From Pholiota molesta (lineage: Eukaryota; Basidiomycota; Agaricomycetes; Agaricales; Strophariaceae): a stretch of 64,000 bases of DNA. Below the pieces are notes generated by a model. That model was not told the DNA's origin. It made no database searches and saw only the letters and a program-made list of their open reading frames with translations. The stretch lies in contig JACGCK010000012.1 in the NCBI GenBank assembly GCA_014925825.1, positions 62,001-126,000 of the forward strand. The letters run 5' to 3'. The position numbers were made by a program, and so were the translations under genes. This document shows, piece by piece, positions 24,246-37,083 of this stretch (the stretch's first letter is position 1; each line of letters begins with the position of its first letter).

Positions 24246-27062
24246 ATGCTGAGTTCTCTCCAAGGGCTACAGTCCAACAATCAGCAGCAGCAGCAGATTC
24301 AGCCTCAACAGCAAAATCAGCAACACCAGCCCGGCCAGCAGGGCACGATACCCCCTCCACCGCCCCAGAATGGCCAGGATTTCACCCTCTCCAGTGTCCT
24401 CCATTACCTCCAAACAGAATGGCGACGATATGAGCGCGACAGAAATGAATGGGAAATCGAGCGTGCTGAAATGCGGGTTCGTTTTCGTCCTTCTCCACAC
24501 TCACACAGGTTCTCATTCAACATACGCCGACCCCGTAGGCACGTATTGCTTTGCTCGAAGGAGAGAGGAGATCATTTGAAAATGTAAAACTTGACCTTAT
24601 GAGGAGAATCAAGATGCTGGAGTACGCTCTTCGAATGGAAAGGTGCGTGGTTTCTGCGTACTACTTGTCAGTTGTCGTGACGAAGCACGCACAGGTCCAA
24701 ACAACTCTCCGTACCCGCCTCACATACCGCGCCTCCTACAAAACTTTCGACTATCCAAGCGAACGCTGCGTCATCGTCTCAAAAAGATGACTCTCATAGC
24801 CAAAAAGACGATAGTGGCGGAGGTAGCTCGCCGAGAAGTGAAGGTACGCGTTGGAGCGCTCGCCACATCACCGCAGAACTAATACCACCTCTTGGTGTAG
24901 ATTCTCCACTCCCCGACAGCAGACTTCCAAATGGTGCTGGATCATCGACCGGACCACCCAGACCAGGTTCCTGGGGTGCCACCAATTGGCCGAATGCTAC
25001 CGCCGGTGGAGCCGCTGCTGCTCTCGGTAAACCTCCGTTGGGAAGAGATCCAAAGAGCAGAGCTCGTAGCCGCGATTATTTGAAGCAGTGCGTTCTTTAT
25101 TGACTCCACCGTTATAATTTCTCATATTCGCCCATCCACCTTTCTCACGTCATTCCCCAGATGCCTTCAAGAAATATCGTACCTGACATCCCCACAGGCC
25201 ATGAATCCATTGCCAAACCGACCGCTATTGAACTCTTCTTCCGCTCCGCTTTCGCTACCCAACGTCCCTTCGTTTGACCAAATTGCGTATAACGGTCGAC
25301 CGAGAAAGGTCCTACCTGAAGGAGGCAAAGAATTCCCTCTTCTGAACGGCATGAATACCATCTCTGGGACACCATCGGCCGGAACACCAAACGGCGTTTC
25401 CCAACTATCCTCCCTTCTAGACCACAACACTCACCCGAATGCTGGGACCGGATCGCAACAACCCTCCTTATCTCAATTAACCCCTCAGCTCAACGGCCCA
25501 CATCAAGAATCATCCTCGAATACCCAAACTGAGAAAACAGGGGAGACCGAAAATGAAAACCGGCAACGCACCGCGTTCTTCCGTGATGAAGCTGGCGAAT
25601 GGAAGGAGAAACTTCGGCGATCTCATGAGGAAGCCGAAAAGGCTAAACTGGCGAGGGAACTCTCGCAATCAACGTCCGGGGATTCAGGGCCTTGGGAAAG
25701 GCCTGGCGAAGACGAGGAACCCAAGGAAGAGGAAGGCGATGTTGATGATGATGAGTCTACCCTAGTTGGAGAGGGTGAAGGTACTAAGCTATGGAAAGCT
25801 AAAAGAACTCTAAGAAAGTTGGTTTTTTCATAAATTTAGTAATGTGGACAAGCTTGAGTATTGACGGTGGTGGCTAGTCATCTAGATGCAGTTCGTGCCT
25901 TGGCGTTCCATCCTACAGAGCTATGCTTGGCCACCGGAGGCGATGATTGCACTGTCAAGATCTGGAGAATGGATGTGGCTAGTTTAGCCTCATCAGGGTA
26001 CGTTGGTCCATCGTCTCCTTTCATTTCCGAGTACTCATCAGCACTTTCTATCACCCAGTTCACGTGCGACTACTGAAGTTGAACCACAGCTAACTCTTCG
26101 CGGGCATTCAGCGGCAATTACCCGCTTGATACATTCCCCCTCCAAACAACTCCTTTACTCCGCCTCCCTTGACTTATCTATTCGAATTTGGGCACTTCCT
26201 ACACAATCACATACAACATACGCACCTTATGACGAAACACGATCACGAGGAGAGCTTGTTGGACATACAGATGCAGTTTGGGACCTTGCTCTCGTCAGAG
26301 ATGAGAGCACGCTGATCAGCTGTGGCGCCGAAGGTGCGGTGAAAGTGTGGGATGTTAGTGGGCCTTCTGGAGGAGGATCCCTCAAGCTATCCTGGGGATG
26401 GAATGGTGTGGAACATGGCGATGATATGCATGAAAATCCGGACGCACCTGGAGCAACTTCCGTGGAAGCGATCAAGACGGATCTGAAGAAAGTCGCGGTT
26501 GCGTACCAAAATGCTATCGTGAAGGTCTTCGACATCGAGAGTGGGAAAGAAGTTTTGCGGTTAGAAAGTGATATGACCTATGGTGAGTTTATCCCCTTGA
26601 TCATTCAAATATATCTTCTCATTATGTCCTATAGATGGAACGCCTGCCACACAAATCAACCGGATCGTATCGCATCCAACTATGTCTATTCTTGTTACTG
26701 CCCATGAGGACAAGTTTATCAGAATCTTCGATCTCACGACAGGTACATTGTTTCTCTCTCTTCTATTGCTGTGGCAGTTCAGCTCATATCGGATTAGGAC
26801 AATGTACACATTCCATGCCGGCCCATCTAGATGGAGTTACATCACTTTCTATTGATGCATCTGGCTTCTCGCTCGTGTCAGGAAGCCACGATTGCTCATT
26901 GCGCTTTTGGGATCTTCTCGGGTCACGATCATGTGTGCAAGAGCTTAGTACCATCGTGAAAAGGCGCGTGAGGGTGTCTTGGACGTCCAATTCCATCCTT
27001 CACTGCCCTTCCTGGCCAGCGGAGGTGCCGATGGCGTTGTAAAATTGTATGCTTCATCATGA
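24246..27062 (+). CDS. striatin-family WD40 protein (STRIPAK scaffold)
   Basis: Striatins are regulatory B''' subunits of PP2A and the core scaffold of STRIPAK, which in fungi controls cell fusion and fruiting-body development (PRO11/Far8). The protein starts with a polyGln/Pro leader, then the striatin N-terminal block [20 protein letters not shown] with the caveolin-binding-like segment and a coiled coil ([20 protein letters not shown]), a second conserved block ending [16 protein letters not shown], a long disordered linker, and C-terminal WD40 repeats ([50 protein letters not shown], and a last blade ending [13 protein letters not shown]). The start at 24246 gives MLSSLQGLQ; the frame is open upstream to 24165. 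Exons join in frame throughout. Confidence 0.92.
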
Positions 27063-27486
27063 CCTTAGTTCATTTTCAATTCGTATTCTCTGTAGACTCT
27101 CTACATACCATATTTCAGGGGTTTCTAACTATTCTTCTTCTGTTTTGTTTTCTTCTTTCTTATTGCATGTCTATCTCTACGTAAACCTCACGACCTTGAT
27201 TCGCTTTACACGCTCAGTGATAAGTACCTTATACCGTATTACATTCCCAAAGTTTCGCTGTTGGGCTGGATATGTTTGTTTGGAAAATCGCTTACGCTCT
27301 CAATGGTCTGCCAAACTGATTTGACAGTGGTAATATTCATTCCAAGATACAAAAAGCTAGATAACAACAGGTAAAACTATGGCTACAATTTGGGACAGAC
27401 TATAAATACAGCGGGTTGACCATGAAATGTCAAGAAAAATACAAGTTCATAACTCATGTCAGGCATTATATCGCTGCAACAGGTTG
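27063..27486. other. convergent 3' spacer, no gene seen
   Basis: AT-rich sequence between the stops of striatin (+) and PDE1 (-), with no coding signal. Confidence 0.5.
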
Positions 27487-28821
27487 TTAGGTGGGAAATA
27501 CTTCAAGATACATAAACTCACTGATATGTGCTCCTTGCTCCACTGCAAGGACCTTAGCGCCTAATCCCTTCTCTTCAACAATTTGGCGAACTTGCTCAAC
27601 AATGACGTCTCGTATATGACGCTCTGAAGTGAAATTCATGTCGTCCTTGCAGTGCATGACATAGACGCGAACGCCAGCAAGGGCATCTTTCAATTCGTCA
27701 GGCGTCAACGAATTACGCTTCTGTCTCTTTCGAACTGGTCGCTTCCTGACTTGACTTTCCATCGTCGACTGCCTGTATCTGACAACTCTGTAGCAAGGGA
27801 GGTAAGTTCATCTGCGAGATGTTCTGGCGATAAATGCCCAAAAAGGACATCATCCTCCCGCCCTGAGGGATATGAACATTCGATAAATATAGTCGACAGC
27901 GTTTCCGGTATCTTGGGTGCAGATACGCGCCAGATATCGATAGTCAAGGGTTTCTCCGCCAGTGAATCAGGTTCCACGTCGCCGAAGAAGAGAAATTCGC
28001 GGTGAGAGAGATCATGCCGGACGAAAAGGCGGCAGAATTGTACTGTCCTAAAGCATTCCGGCCATGATTTAGAGGCATTGTCCTAATTGAGATGTCAGGG
28101 TATATAGTCTTGTATTTCCCATCGGGTGATAGGCTGTACTCGGTTTTGGGCGTTGAGGGAACAATACCAAATCAAATAATACAGTTGTGACTCACGTCGA
28201 ATACAACAACTTCACCACATCGTCCTCTTCCTTCCATGAAGCAAGGTTGGGCCATATTCTGTCCGAAAATACCAGTTCCAAGTCTTGTAATGTCTGCTTT
28301 AAGCCGTAGACACGCTTTCTGGGGCCGCGCAGCGAGCCCGCTGAGACGACGAGACTGTTGATGTGATCTAAATGCGCATGGGTTAGTAGAAAGCATCTGC
28401 AGTTCTATGTTAGTACGCGTAAATATATGCAGCAGTTAGAGGGATAGCCTGCTTGAACTGTGACTGACCGAACGAAGGAGTATATATCTGATGCAGAATA
28501 GACTTTGCCGGCGGATCCAGCCTTGCCTTCCCGGCATTAATTACACAGGGATCTCTGCGAAGGAGACGTGCAAGAGTGCCCTGTCCTGATCCTAAGAAAA
28601 GCATGAGATATTGGGAAATGTGATATAGACGAGAATACTCACCTGCTTCAAGAGCGACAATACCGTCCTCCCACTGCGCAGTGTGCAATTTCAAGAGATA
28701 ACTGGGGGCATATAAGATTGGAAATTGTGCAAAACGGAAGCACATACGCAGAGAGATTGGTCTCGTCTGGACCCCCACCAGAGCCGACGACGAAGAGGTC
28801 GAAGACGGGGGAATTGAGCAT
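27487..28821 (-). CDS. PDE1: class II (low-affinity) 3',5'-cyclic-nucleotide phosphodiesterase
   Basis: Hydrolyses cAMP and tunes cAMP/PKA signalling. The product begins MLNSPVFDLFVVGSGGGPDE, continues with WEDGIVALEAGSGQGTLARL, and carries the metallo-hydrolase signature CFLLTHAHLDHINSLVVSAG, the class II family's metal-binding HxHLDH. Downstream blocks RKRVYGLKQTLQDLE, VFSDRIWPNL, HREFLFFGDVEPD and FIECSYPSGR are typical of fungal PDE1. A basic, lysine/arginine-rich insert near residue 320 precedes the C-terminal segment (LKDALAGVRVYVMHCKDD). Splice joins keep the frame. The start lies 96 bp from the start of the next gene on the opposite strand. Confidence 0.92.
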
Positions 28822-28917
28822 TGGATCTGGGACAAAGAGGAAGGGTCTACTATATATAGCAGAGATGTTCAGGTACGAAGCGCTGCACACGGTCACGCCC
28901 CGCTCTCCCAGACCACC
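28822..28917. promoter_or_regulatory. 96 bp divergent promoter, PDE1 / hypothetical gene
   Basis: Start codons of PDE1 (-) and the downstream hypothetical gene (+) are separated by 96 bp, so both promoters must share this space or overlap the coding regions. Confidence 0.55.
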
Positions 28918-31900
28918 ATGGCCGCCCCCGCCATATCCGACCAGGCCACCAAGAATAACCAGCGCCTCTTCAAGCGCTATGCCCAGATATTCCAGAACCC
29001 CGATGCATCCACCTACATGGGGCACGCTCAAAAATTCTCTCTATGGCTGAGCGACCACAAGGCCTACTATGTTGCTGCACGTCCGGAGGTATTCAGTATT
29101 CTTCAACCTTCTTGACCAAGTCACACTAATCACACCCGTGTTTAGATTATCAAACTACTACTAGTAAATAAAAATATACTTTCGAATGCGTCTGTGTTTT
29201 TAATTGTCTTCAAACTAGGTGGCCCAAGGAACACTTCGACGCGCTTTGCATATACCAGAAGATCTTTCAATCCCCTTCAATGTTCACGATTACCCTCATC
29301 ATCCTCTGATTCCACCGTATATCCTACTGGTTAAATCGATTCTTCCTTTTGAAAACATGTTCATGGAACCTAGTCTTATTGGTAGGACTCTCTACGTTTC
29401 ACATATTATCCTTTCTAATCCTTCCACTGTAGCCCATATACACACATTACGTGATACTATAACCCCACGACATGCAAATATTGCTGGACCCAGCCATCTA
29501 CCGTAAGCAAAAGCGTTCACTCATAAGGTTTCAGGACAACCGACTATTTTACAACAAAGATCCTCCTTGCCAACCTCCTTGTCCCCTTCCGGAGATTCGC
29601 AGCCCATAAATTTCGCCGCAAAAAACTTGCCTTCAACAACCAGTAGCGCTTCTCCCTTCGATCCCGATAGTGTGTAATGCAGCTTCTTTTCTCTTAAACT
29701 ATTTGTCTGATTCTTGTGCAGTACAAGTGATTGAACATCGAACACAACCTCCTACGGGGGCAGGTAACATCTCTTTTCCCGATCCGGATAGTATGTATAG
29801 CGCTCTCTTTCTATCTTCATTGTTGACCAACTTTGAACCAGTCCAAATAATTGAGCAGGGACCCAAACCACACCAATAATGAACGGTCCTCCTTCGCTGA
29901 TCCCGATAGTACGTGATAGACTTCCTGCTTCCTCTTGACTAACTTTTATCATGTTCATTGTAGTACAAATCATCGAAAACCCAAATGTGAGCCATGACTT
30001 CTTCGCTATTCTACCTACGCCTGACGCTTGGGATATTCAGCCACCACTTTCCGCTCCTCCTCTTTCCGACAGGCCCCAGGACAATTCTTGAATACCCACC
30101 TGAACTGCAACAGCCCCGGTGAGAAAGGTCAAGAAGCGTAAAACTCTCAACCTAGAAGCCCTTGCCAAAACGGATGTCCAAAGCCTTCTGCCAAGAAAGA
30201 GACGACCTTACAACTACTTAAAGGTCAATTTTGTTGTTGTATCAAAAGCCAGTCACTAAAATTTTAACAGAAGCGACTGCGGGCGTGAGCGCTTCCTCGC
30301 AATCTTCACCATCCACACCCTCTACCCTTTCCAAATTCTGCGGAGCCCCGACCTGCTCCGGACCATTCTGTGGTATTTGTGAAAACTCCTGTGCCCGAAC
30401 AAACGGCGGTAACTGTAAATGCGCAAGTCCAGCCCTCCCATCTTCCTGAAGCACTCATCCGATCGACGGATAACCTTGCACTCATTGACACGAAGCCTAC
30501 TCTCCTGGAACAGCCTGTGATCGCAGTGATACTGCAATCGAGACTTCTGGTCCTCCTGACGTGCCGATCGCACCAAATAATGGCATCGAACTTGTTGTCA
30601 CCAATGATACTTTGGCACCTTCTGCAGACATGCAGGTCTTGGAAATTCTATCAAAGAGTTCCAACTTCACCAGAACTACACATGGAAGTTGTGGACTTGC
30701 AAAAAGCTGATGAGCAGAGAAAAAGCATTGATCATACCACTCAGCCGATGGATGTCGATATCCCCCGCAGCCGACATCCATTAATGAGCAACGGCATCTC
30801 GAGACTGTTCAGATACATATTCGATGTTGGTCGAGCCGCAGGAGGCGCAAATCGGCCCCCAAGCTGCAGCCATATCAGATACCATACCCTTAGTTGTCGA
30901 ACCTCAGAATGACCCGAGCCTCCCACACAAGTCGTTGAAGAACAACAGCAAGCCCAAGGTCTCATGGTACCAGTCCATGATGTAGCAGGATCGTCTAGTC
31001 CGATGGAAATGTCGACCCCAGAGCCAGCAAATCAACTATCACGAGTTCCTTCACAGCATGCGAATATGTCAATCATTGAAACAGATACAGCTCCCCAGCG
31101 ACAGCACAGCAAGCATTGTCTCCCCTCAGCCTCCGACTACATCAGACATCGAGATGACCGTGAATCTGGCGGAACCCAACAACCAGGCATCCACTCTCCA
31201 ACATGTGGATATGCCTTCCTCCGTGTTAGTGACCGCGCCTTCTCAGCCTTCGCCTATATCGTCGATTCCGACAGTTCCAATGCTCCAGAAAAGGCAGTGA
31301 ACAACGCTACTCTTCCTCAACCCTCGAGCATACCCCACCAAAATCAGTCACTCCATGTAGGTAACTAAAATTTGCTCTGTAATCCGGGACTAACAGGTCA
31401 TGATTCACAAGCTTACAATGGTGTATTTACATCTGATATGCGGGTTGCTGCTTCTCAGAAAGGAATGAGAGAACGACGCCGAATACATTTCAAGTTTGAC
31501 ATTCCTGAACCGCAGTACCATCGCATTCGTGCATGGATTGGTCGTTCGGAATCAAATTCGTTACAGTAAGTTGTATGATTTCTCAAATATTAAATTCTAA
31601 TTTATTTTATCGGGTGGCGTAGGGACGTCCAATCGACCATTTGTTTGTCCTTGGGTTGCTATCTCACCACAGACCTGGAAGAGCTTTCTAAGAAGGACGA
31701 CTGTAAGACCCTCGAAAAACAAGTATCTTTTGCGCGATCTGTTTGGCCTTCTGGCAACAATCTTGCAATGAATGTTCAACTCGACGGAAAACGACAAGAC
31801 CTGCCTTTGGCCCCTCCTTTGCAGGTCAGTCCTACCTGGGAATGAGAAGAACAAAATGATTTTCTTATGATTTAATGAAATTCTAGCTGACTCCAGATAA

Positions 31901-32129
31901 TCTCGTGGATATATCGATTTTCTTGACCATGGGGAAGAACCATATTGAACTCAGTCAATATGAAGATTTGAGTCAATACACCTTCGTTCTTCACGCCCAT
32001 TTTCCCACCCACGCGCAGCTAAAAGACTGGGAAGAACAACGTCAGAAGAATAGAGCATGGGACGACTGGATTCAACATATGTCCAGACCATTACCTATGA
32101 AGATTCCTAGGAAGCCAACTCGTGCCTAA
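28918..32129 (+). pseudogene. unrecognised multi-exon gene with broken reading frame
   Basis: I do not recognise this family. A good Kozak ATG (accaccATG) starts an exon reading MAAPAISDQATKNNQRLFKR; further exons join in frame (IIKLLL, VAQGTLRRALHIPEDLSIPF, then a Ser/Pro-rich part). Three consecutive small exons begin with a related motif (IQVIEH, IQIIEQ, IQIIEN) and the preceding exons end in DPD. In the second of them an in-frame TAA occurs at 29877. From there to about 31370 coding-like sequence (for example EYPPELQQP, RKVKKRKTLNLEALAKTDVQ, and long Ser/Pro/Gln/Glu-rich stretches) jumps frame at least six times with no splice sites to explain it. The C-terminal exons (31.4-32.1 kb: RRRIHFKFDIPEPQYHRIRA, VWPSGNNLAMNVQLDGKRQD) are again intact. 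This part is faintly like a PINIT domain. Either a decaying gene or a poorly assembled patch. Confidence 0.6.
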
Positions 32130-32736
32130 CCCAAATGGTTACTGGACATTTACTATCCCACACTCGTTTCAACTTTGAGGTTGATCGCTATTATACCCTT
32201 TTTTGTTCATCCTATTGGGCTGATTACAGTTGGTAATAATCACATAGTATACAACAGGTATTTCATCAAGACAAACGCAATAGGCGTGTTGTCTCGTTGT
32301 TGTAATGTTATAGGCGTAGTCTTTCTTGAACACGCAGTCATATAATTAAAGTATGTGCATCCAAAAATGGGATTTGATTCCTTTTAAGGAAAGCGGGAAA
32401 TCACATTGCAGCAACAAATATTATAGTATTGGGTGAAGACACAGTACATGCCATAACTTAGTTCATAAAGGCTGCTAGAGGAGAAAGTGCCGGATTTCAA
32501 CGGAAGCAAAATACTGCAAACTCAAATACGCCAAAGCGATAGTATATCAAGAGAAAATTTGGTATATTGAACATATTAAATCATTTACTAATAACCTTCA
32601 GTGCATATGTAAAGAAAACTTCAAAAGGAAACAAAGGAGAGTACTTCCATCAAGTTAGTTAGGTTGTCCAAAGGAGTGTGTCCATGTGCAGGTAGAATAA
32701 GGTGGAATAGAAGGGTCTATTGACCAAGTAGACTAT
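32130..32736. other. convergent 3' spacer, no gene seen
   Basis: 607 bp of AT-rich DNA between two facing 3' ends. I see no open frame, tRNA or repeat. Confidence 0.5.
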
Positions 32737-35700
32737 TCAGGCTTTCGGGACATCGTAGCCATACTTTTCGAGAGCATCGACCGCTTGACTGCGACTGAAT
32801 CCCATGGCGGTGAGCTGTTTGACAGGTTCGACGTCGTCATCGCTAGCAGGCGTGCCAGTTCGACTGACTTGTTCCATAGGAGGTGAAAGATGTTGGGCAG
32901 GAGGCGCAGGCATAGGTTCGGTCTGCTTCCTTTTCTTACCAAATGGAAGACGAATCTAAGCTCTCGGTCAGTAAGATAGTCATGTGAAATATGTAAATAG
33001 AGTCTTACGCTTAGTTTAGAATGTCGCGGCGCAGGCTCCTTTGGCTTCTCATGATGCACTTCCTTGGAGGAAGAGGAAGAAATACGTAACTTGGGAGAGT
33101 CAGCTCGCGGTGGCGGCGATCGCGCCCGTGGGCTGGGAGAGATAGCGCGTATTTCGGAGATACGAGGCTGTACAGCAGGAGCCGTCGATGGACGCTTAGG
33201 TGACGATGGGAAGGAGCCTGGTATTGATTGGGCTAAATTGCAGCAGGCGGGGATGATGGAACCGCTGGTTTGGTTTCGACTTGAGGTGCAGGCGTGCCAA
33301 ATCCACCGAAAGCTTCTTCAAAGGAAGATTCGAATTTAGGGACATTGTTGATGGTTGGGGTGCTTATAGTAGTTGGCGGCGCAGGAGATGATAAAACTGG
33401 GCCTCCAAAGATGCCGTCAAAATCATTTGTTGCAGTCGGAGCAGTTTGCTGAGGAGTCGCGGCGGGAATTGGGTGTTCGATGGGAATTCAAAGGTATCCT
33501 CGAAACCAGTGTCGAAAGAGAACTTATTCGCCGGTGTGGGAGCCGCTGAACCTGTGCCTTTCAAAGTCTCGTCAAATTCCGTCACTCCAGCAACAGTCGA
33601 GCTTCCTTCGCCAGGTTTGGTGTCGAAAAGATTGCAGAGTTGTCAGGCGCAGAGGCAGGGAAATCAAAAGGGGTCGCATATCCATTGGTGACTGGTTTTC
33701 CATTGGGCTCGGGCTCATGAGATGACCCGAAGACATCCTCAAAAGAATCAGTAACAGCCACAGGTGCAGGTGCGGTCTCAGGGGAGGACACCTGTTTCTC
33801 TTAGGAGAAGAAACTACGACAGCTGCTTTGCCATCGGCGGCTGTGAGTTTCGCAAGAGGTACATTATCTTCGGAGTCGCTGTCATCCGAATCGGATTCTT
33901 CGACGTCCAGTTCTTTCAGCTGAGTCTGTAAGTCGGTATCAGGATGCGCGACAGCCGGGGCTGTCTCACTAAGAGCCAAAGGAGCGATCTTTTCCGTTGC
34001 AACTGCAGTTGGTATGTCGTGCAATGAAGGGAATCGGTCTGTCGCGTTTACAGTAGGACTGAATGCACTGGTAGGAGGCGTCATGAAAAGGTCATTCGCA
34101 CTGGTCGCTGTCGTTGGAGAGGCTGTAAGCTCGCGTGCATGCGACTCGCTGGCCTCGTCTCCAAGATATGAGATTTCGGTATCCTGATGTTCAAGGCTGG
34201 ATGTGAAGTCGTCGAATGCTTTGGTGTCTTCCTTCGAAGTTTCATCAGCGGTGGCCTCGACCGCCGGAGCTTCGGATTGTGGAGGAAGCGACGATGGTTC
34301 GGCATTAGAGAGAGGCGGCGAAGATGTAGTGCTTGCAAGTCCCAAGAAAGGCAACGCCAGTTGCGAAGAGGGACTCGCCATTGCCAAACGCTCGAAAGGG
34401 TTATTACTTTTGATGCTACCTGGTGAAGGCATATCAGGCGTAGCGGGCAGTGGTTGCGCAGCTGCGAATATCAGGGAGGCCGGTGGAGAAGGCGACGTTG
34501 GTTTCGGGGATGGGGCGGGGAGAGCATCCAAACGCTCAATTTCTGCCTCGACATCCTCCTTTTCCTTGGTAATAGAGGCGACTTCTTCGACGGCTTCTTC
34601 GTGTTCCTTTTCCGCTTTGGCTTTTTCGCTTTCCTTAGTGCTTAACTGTTTACGGGCAATGGCCAGCAAGCCCTTCTGTTGTTTCGCTTCCTTCTTTAAT
34701 TTCTCGACGTCCGTCTTAAGGGTTTCAGCTTGCTGGCCAGCTTCCATCATGCGTTTGTGAAGATCTCGTGCCTCTTCTTTGTCGCGCAGGAATGCACCTT
34801 CGATTTCAGCCTTTTCGGCTCTCAAAGCGCTAAGGTTGCTTTCAGCGGTAATGAGCTCTTGCCTGGCCTTGTCGATGTCGGCTACCTGACCAGCTCGCCG
34901 CTCTTTGAAAGTCGCTAACAAGGTAACTTCGCTCTCGTAAGCGGCCTTGGCCAGAGAGAGTTGTGTTTGCATCGTTGAAAGCTGCGACGCCTGATTGGCG
35001 AGCGTCTGTTCCAACGCTTCGCGCTCTTGTTTAGCATTTGCCAGTGATCTATTCGTGGATTCCAATTGATTTTTCACATTGCCAATCTCAGCCGACTGGT
35101 CATGCAAAGGAGGCGAAGTTGCTGGATGTGCGTCATCGTCACTCAAAAGATCCTGATGGGGTGCTGAATGTGCATTAAATTAGCTGCAGCCTTAAAAAAA
35201 ATTAAAAATAGATCAACGTACAGGCACGGAACGGCGCCGAAGAGAAAGGATCGGCAGCAAAAGGTCGACTTGGCTGAGGAGGTGAGAACGCAGTGGAAGC
35301 TGTGCCCGTGGTCTGTGGCCGCAAAGTTCCTGTATGCATCGCCTGCATAGGCGCCGAGACAGCCGACGAGGGAGGCGTGTCATCAAAGGAGAATAAATCA
35401 ACGGGTTCTGGCTGCTGGTGTTGCGTTTGGATATGAGGGGGTGAAAATGGAGATCCACTTGTCGCCAAGGCGCGTGCTGAAGGAGGCAGCAAGGATGGTG
35501 GCAAATCAGCTGGAATTTCTTGTCCGCCTAATTTCTTCTGAATGAGATGCATCGCTACAGCAAATCCGTCCCTCGTCAAACAGCCGTCGTGATTAATATC
35601 AGCCAGGTCCCTGGTTAAATCCGGAAGATGAGTAAACTCGGCATTGTCAAGTAATGATGATAGTGATTTACCAAACGTGCGCCAGAACGTCACCTGGTAG

Positions 35701-36842
35701 TTGAGATTTCAACATGAAGGGAACAGCTACGTCGCCTTCAATGAAGCCTCTCTTCTGGGTATCAAGAGTATCAAAATAACGGTCAGATGATGCCTTTTCG
35801 GCTGGCGTGACATCCCAATCAACTGTATGCCAATTAGCGAGAGCAGATGTGTTGGGCCGCGCTGGCAAGGTGGGAGCACGGAAAGGCTGGACACCCGTGT
35901 AATCTGGTTGCAACACCGATGGGCTTTGACCTGTGTGTTGGGCAGCAAATGTGCTACCAATGGGACTGAAAGAGCCGCTGCCGCCAGTAATATGGGACCT
36001 TATAGAGCCAGTGTTTGACACTCCACCAGCCTGCTGATACAGGCCAGGTGGCAGTGTAGTCGGAATGAAGGAAATTTTACCAGTCATTACTCCTTGGATG
36101 AAGTACATTCCAATGGCGAAATCCACAGAATCAAGGGATCCTCTATCTTGGGTATCCGCCAAATTCCTACGCAGAAGCTATAAGAATAAGCCCGTGGGAT
36201 ATATAAATAGGACTGCGCACCATATCTTCAAAAGTTGCTCATTTGAAAGTTTAGATTTCACAAAGACATCACGGGCCTTTTCGCCTGTTGAGAAGGTCAG
36301 AGGTAATAAAAAGAGGATCTTGAAAGGACATACCACTCAGAAGGCCATTCAAGGGGCCTTGCTTCAAGAACATATTCTGAAACTTTGCCTTATCCTGAGT
36401 GGTTAATGAAGGAAAAGAAGGCGGAGGAGACTTGGACGTCGCCATCGACAGCCCCGTAGCCTGCTGCGCGAGAGTATTGATACCTTCGATTACCGCCAAC
36501 GGGCCAGCTGCATGACAGACACGGTAAACGGGGGCGATAGGAAGGTCGAAATACGTGCGCCTTACGTTTGTTGAGCAAAGCCTGTGTCACCTTCTCGCCT
36601 TTCTGCGCCCAGCCAATCAGCCGCACAGCTATGGCAACCCCCTTCTTCGGAAGCCAGCCTTTGTTATCTTCATCGGAGATGTTCCATATCTCCCCAAGCG
36701 TCGTGGGGGGTAGTTTGGCGCCGCCGAAGACCTTGACAGCAACGTCACCAGTAAGAACACCTAGTTTCTGCGGGTCGGCCTGCGCAAATATCTGAGAGAC
36801 GATGCTCAGCTCAGCCGGCGTCGGGGAGAAGTTTGTGGACAT
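32737..36842 (-). CDS. EDE1: EH-domain endocytic scaffold EDE1/EPS15-like (3' third frame-broken)
   Basis: Early endocytic adaptor that concentrates cargo adaptors at clathrin sites. From [19 protein letters not shown] the protein has three EH domains (first with [18 protein letters not shown]; second with [15 protein letters not shown] and [16 protein letters not shown]; third with FFDTLDT-like EF hand and [20 protein letters not shown]), a Pro/Ser linker, a long coiled coil (about 34.6-35.1 kb), an acidic disordered region, and a C-terminal UBA domain ([20 protein letters not shown]) ending VPKA. Between 33.2 and 33.8 kb the frame shifts four times with no intron signals; each break falls on a 3-4-base homopolymer run and is mended by one extra base. 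The sequence on both sides is clearly EDE1-like, so a product ending early or an assembly fault are both possible. An upstream in-frame ATG exists at 36950. Confidence 0.88.
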
Positions 36843-37083
36843 GACGTCCGATGGAATGAGGGGTCCAGAGAGGGGTAAGGGTGAGGTCGTCCGGGAATGA
36901 TGAGGCAGTTCGGAGCTGGGACGAACAGGACTGCTGACAAATCCCATCACAGCACGTGATTGTGTGGCACACTAAACTTGAACACTGCAGGGTTCCTGTT
37001 CAAAGACTCTTCACCTCCTACCTCAACTTGCCACGCAGCTCATCCCTCACGCCTTTTTACGAACTTTAAGAACGTTATATACA
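36843..37083. promoter_or_regulatory. divergent promoter, EDE1 / UBC11
   Basis: 241 bp between the starts of EDE1 (-) and UBC11 (+). The end next to UBC11 is pyrimidine-rich (CTCTTCACCTCCTACCTC). The frame of EDE1 remains open into it to 36950. Confidence 0.5.
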
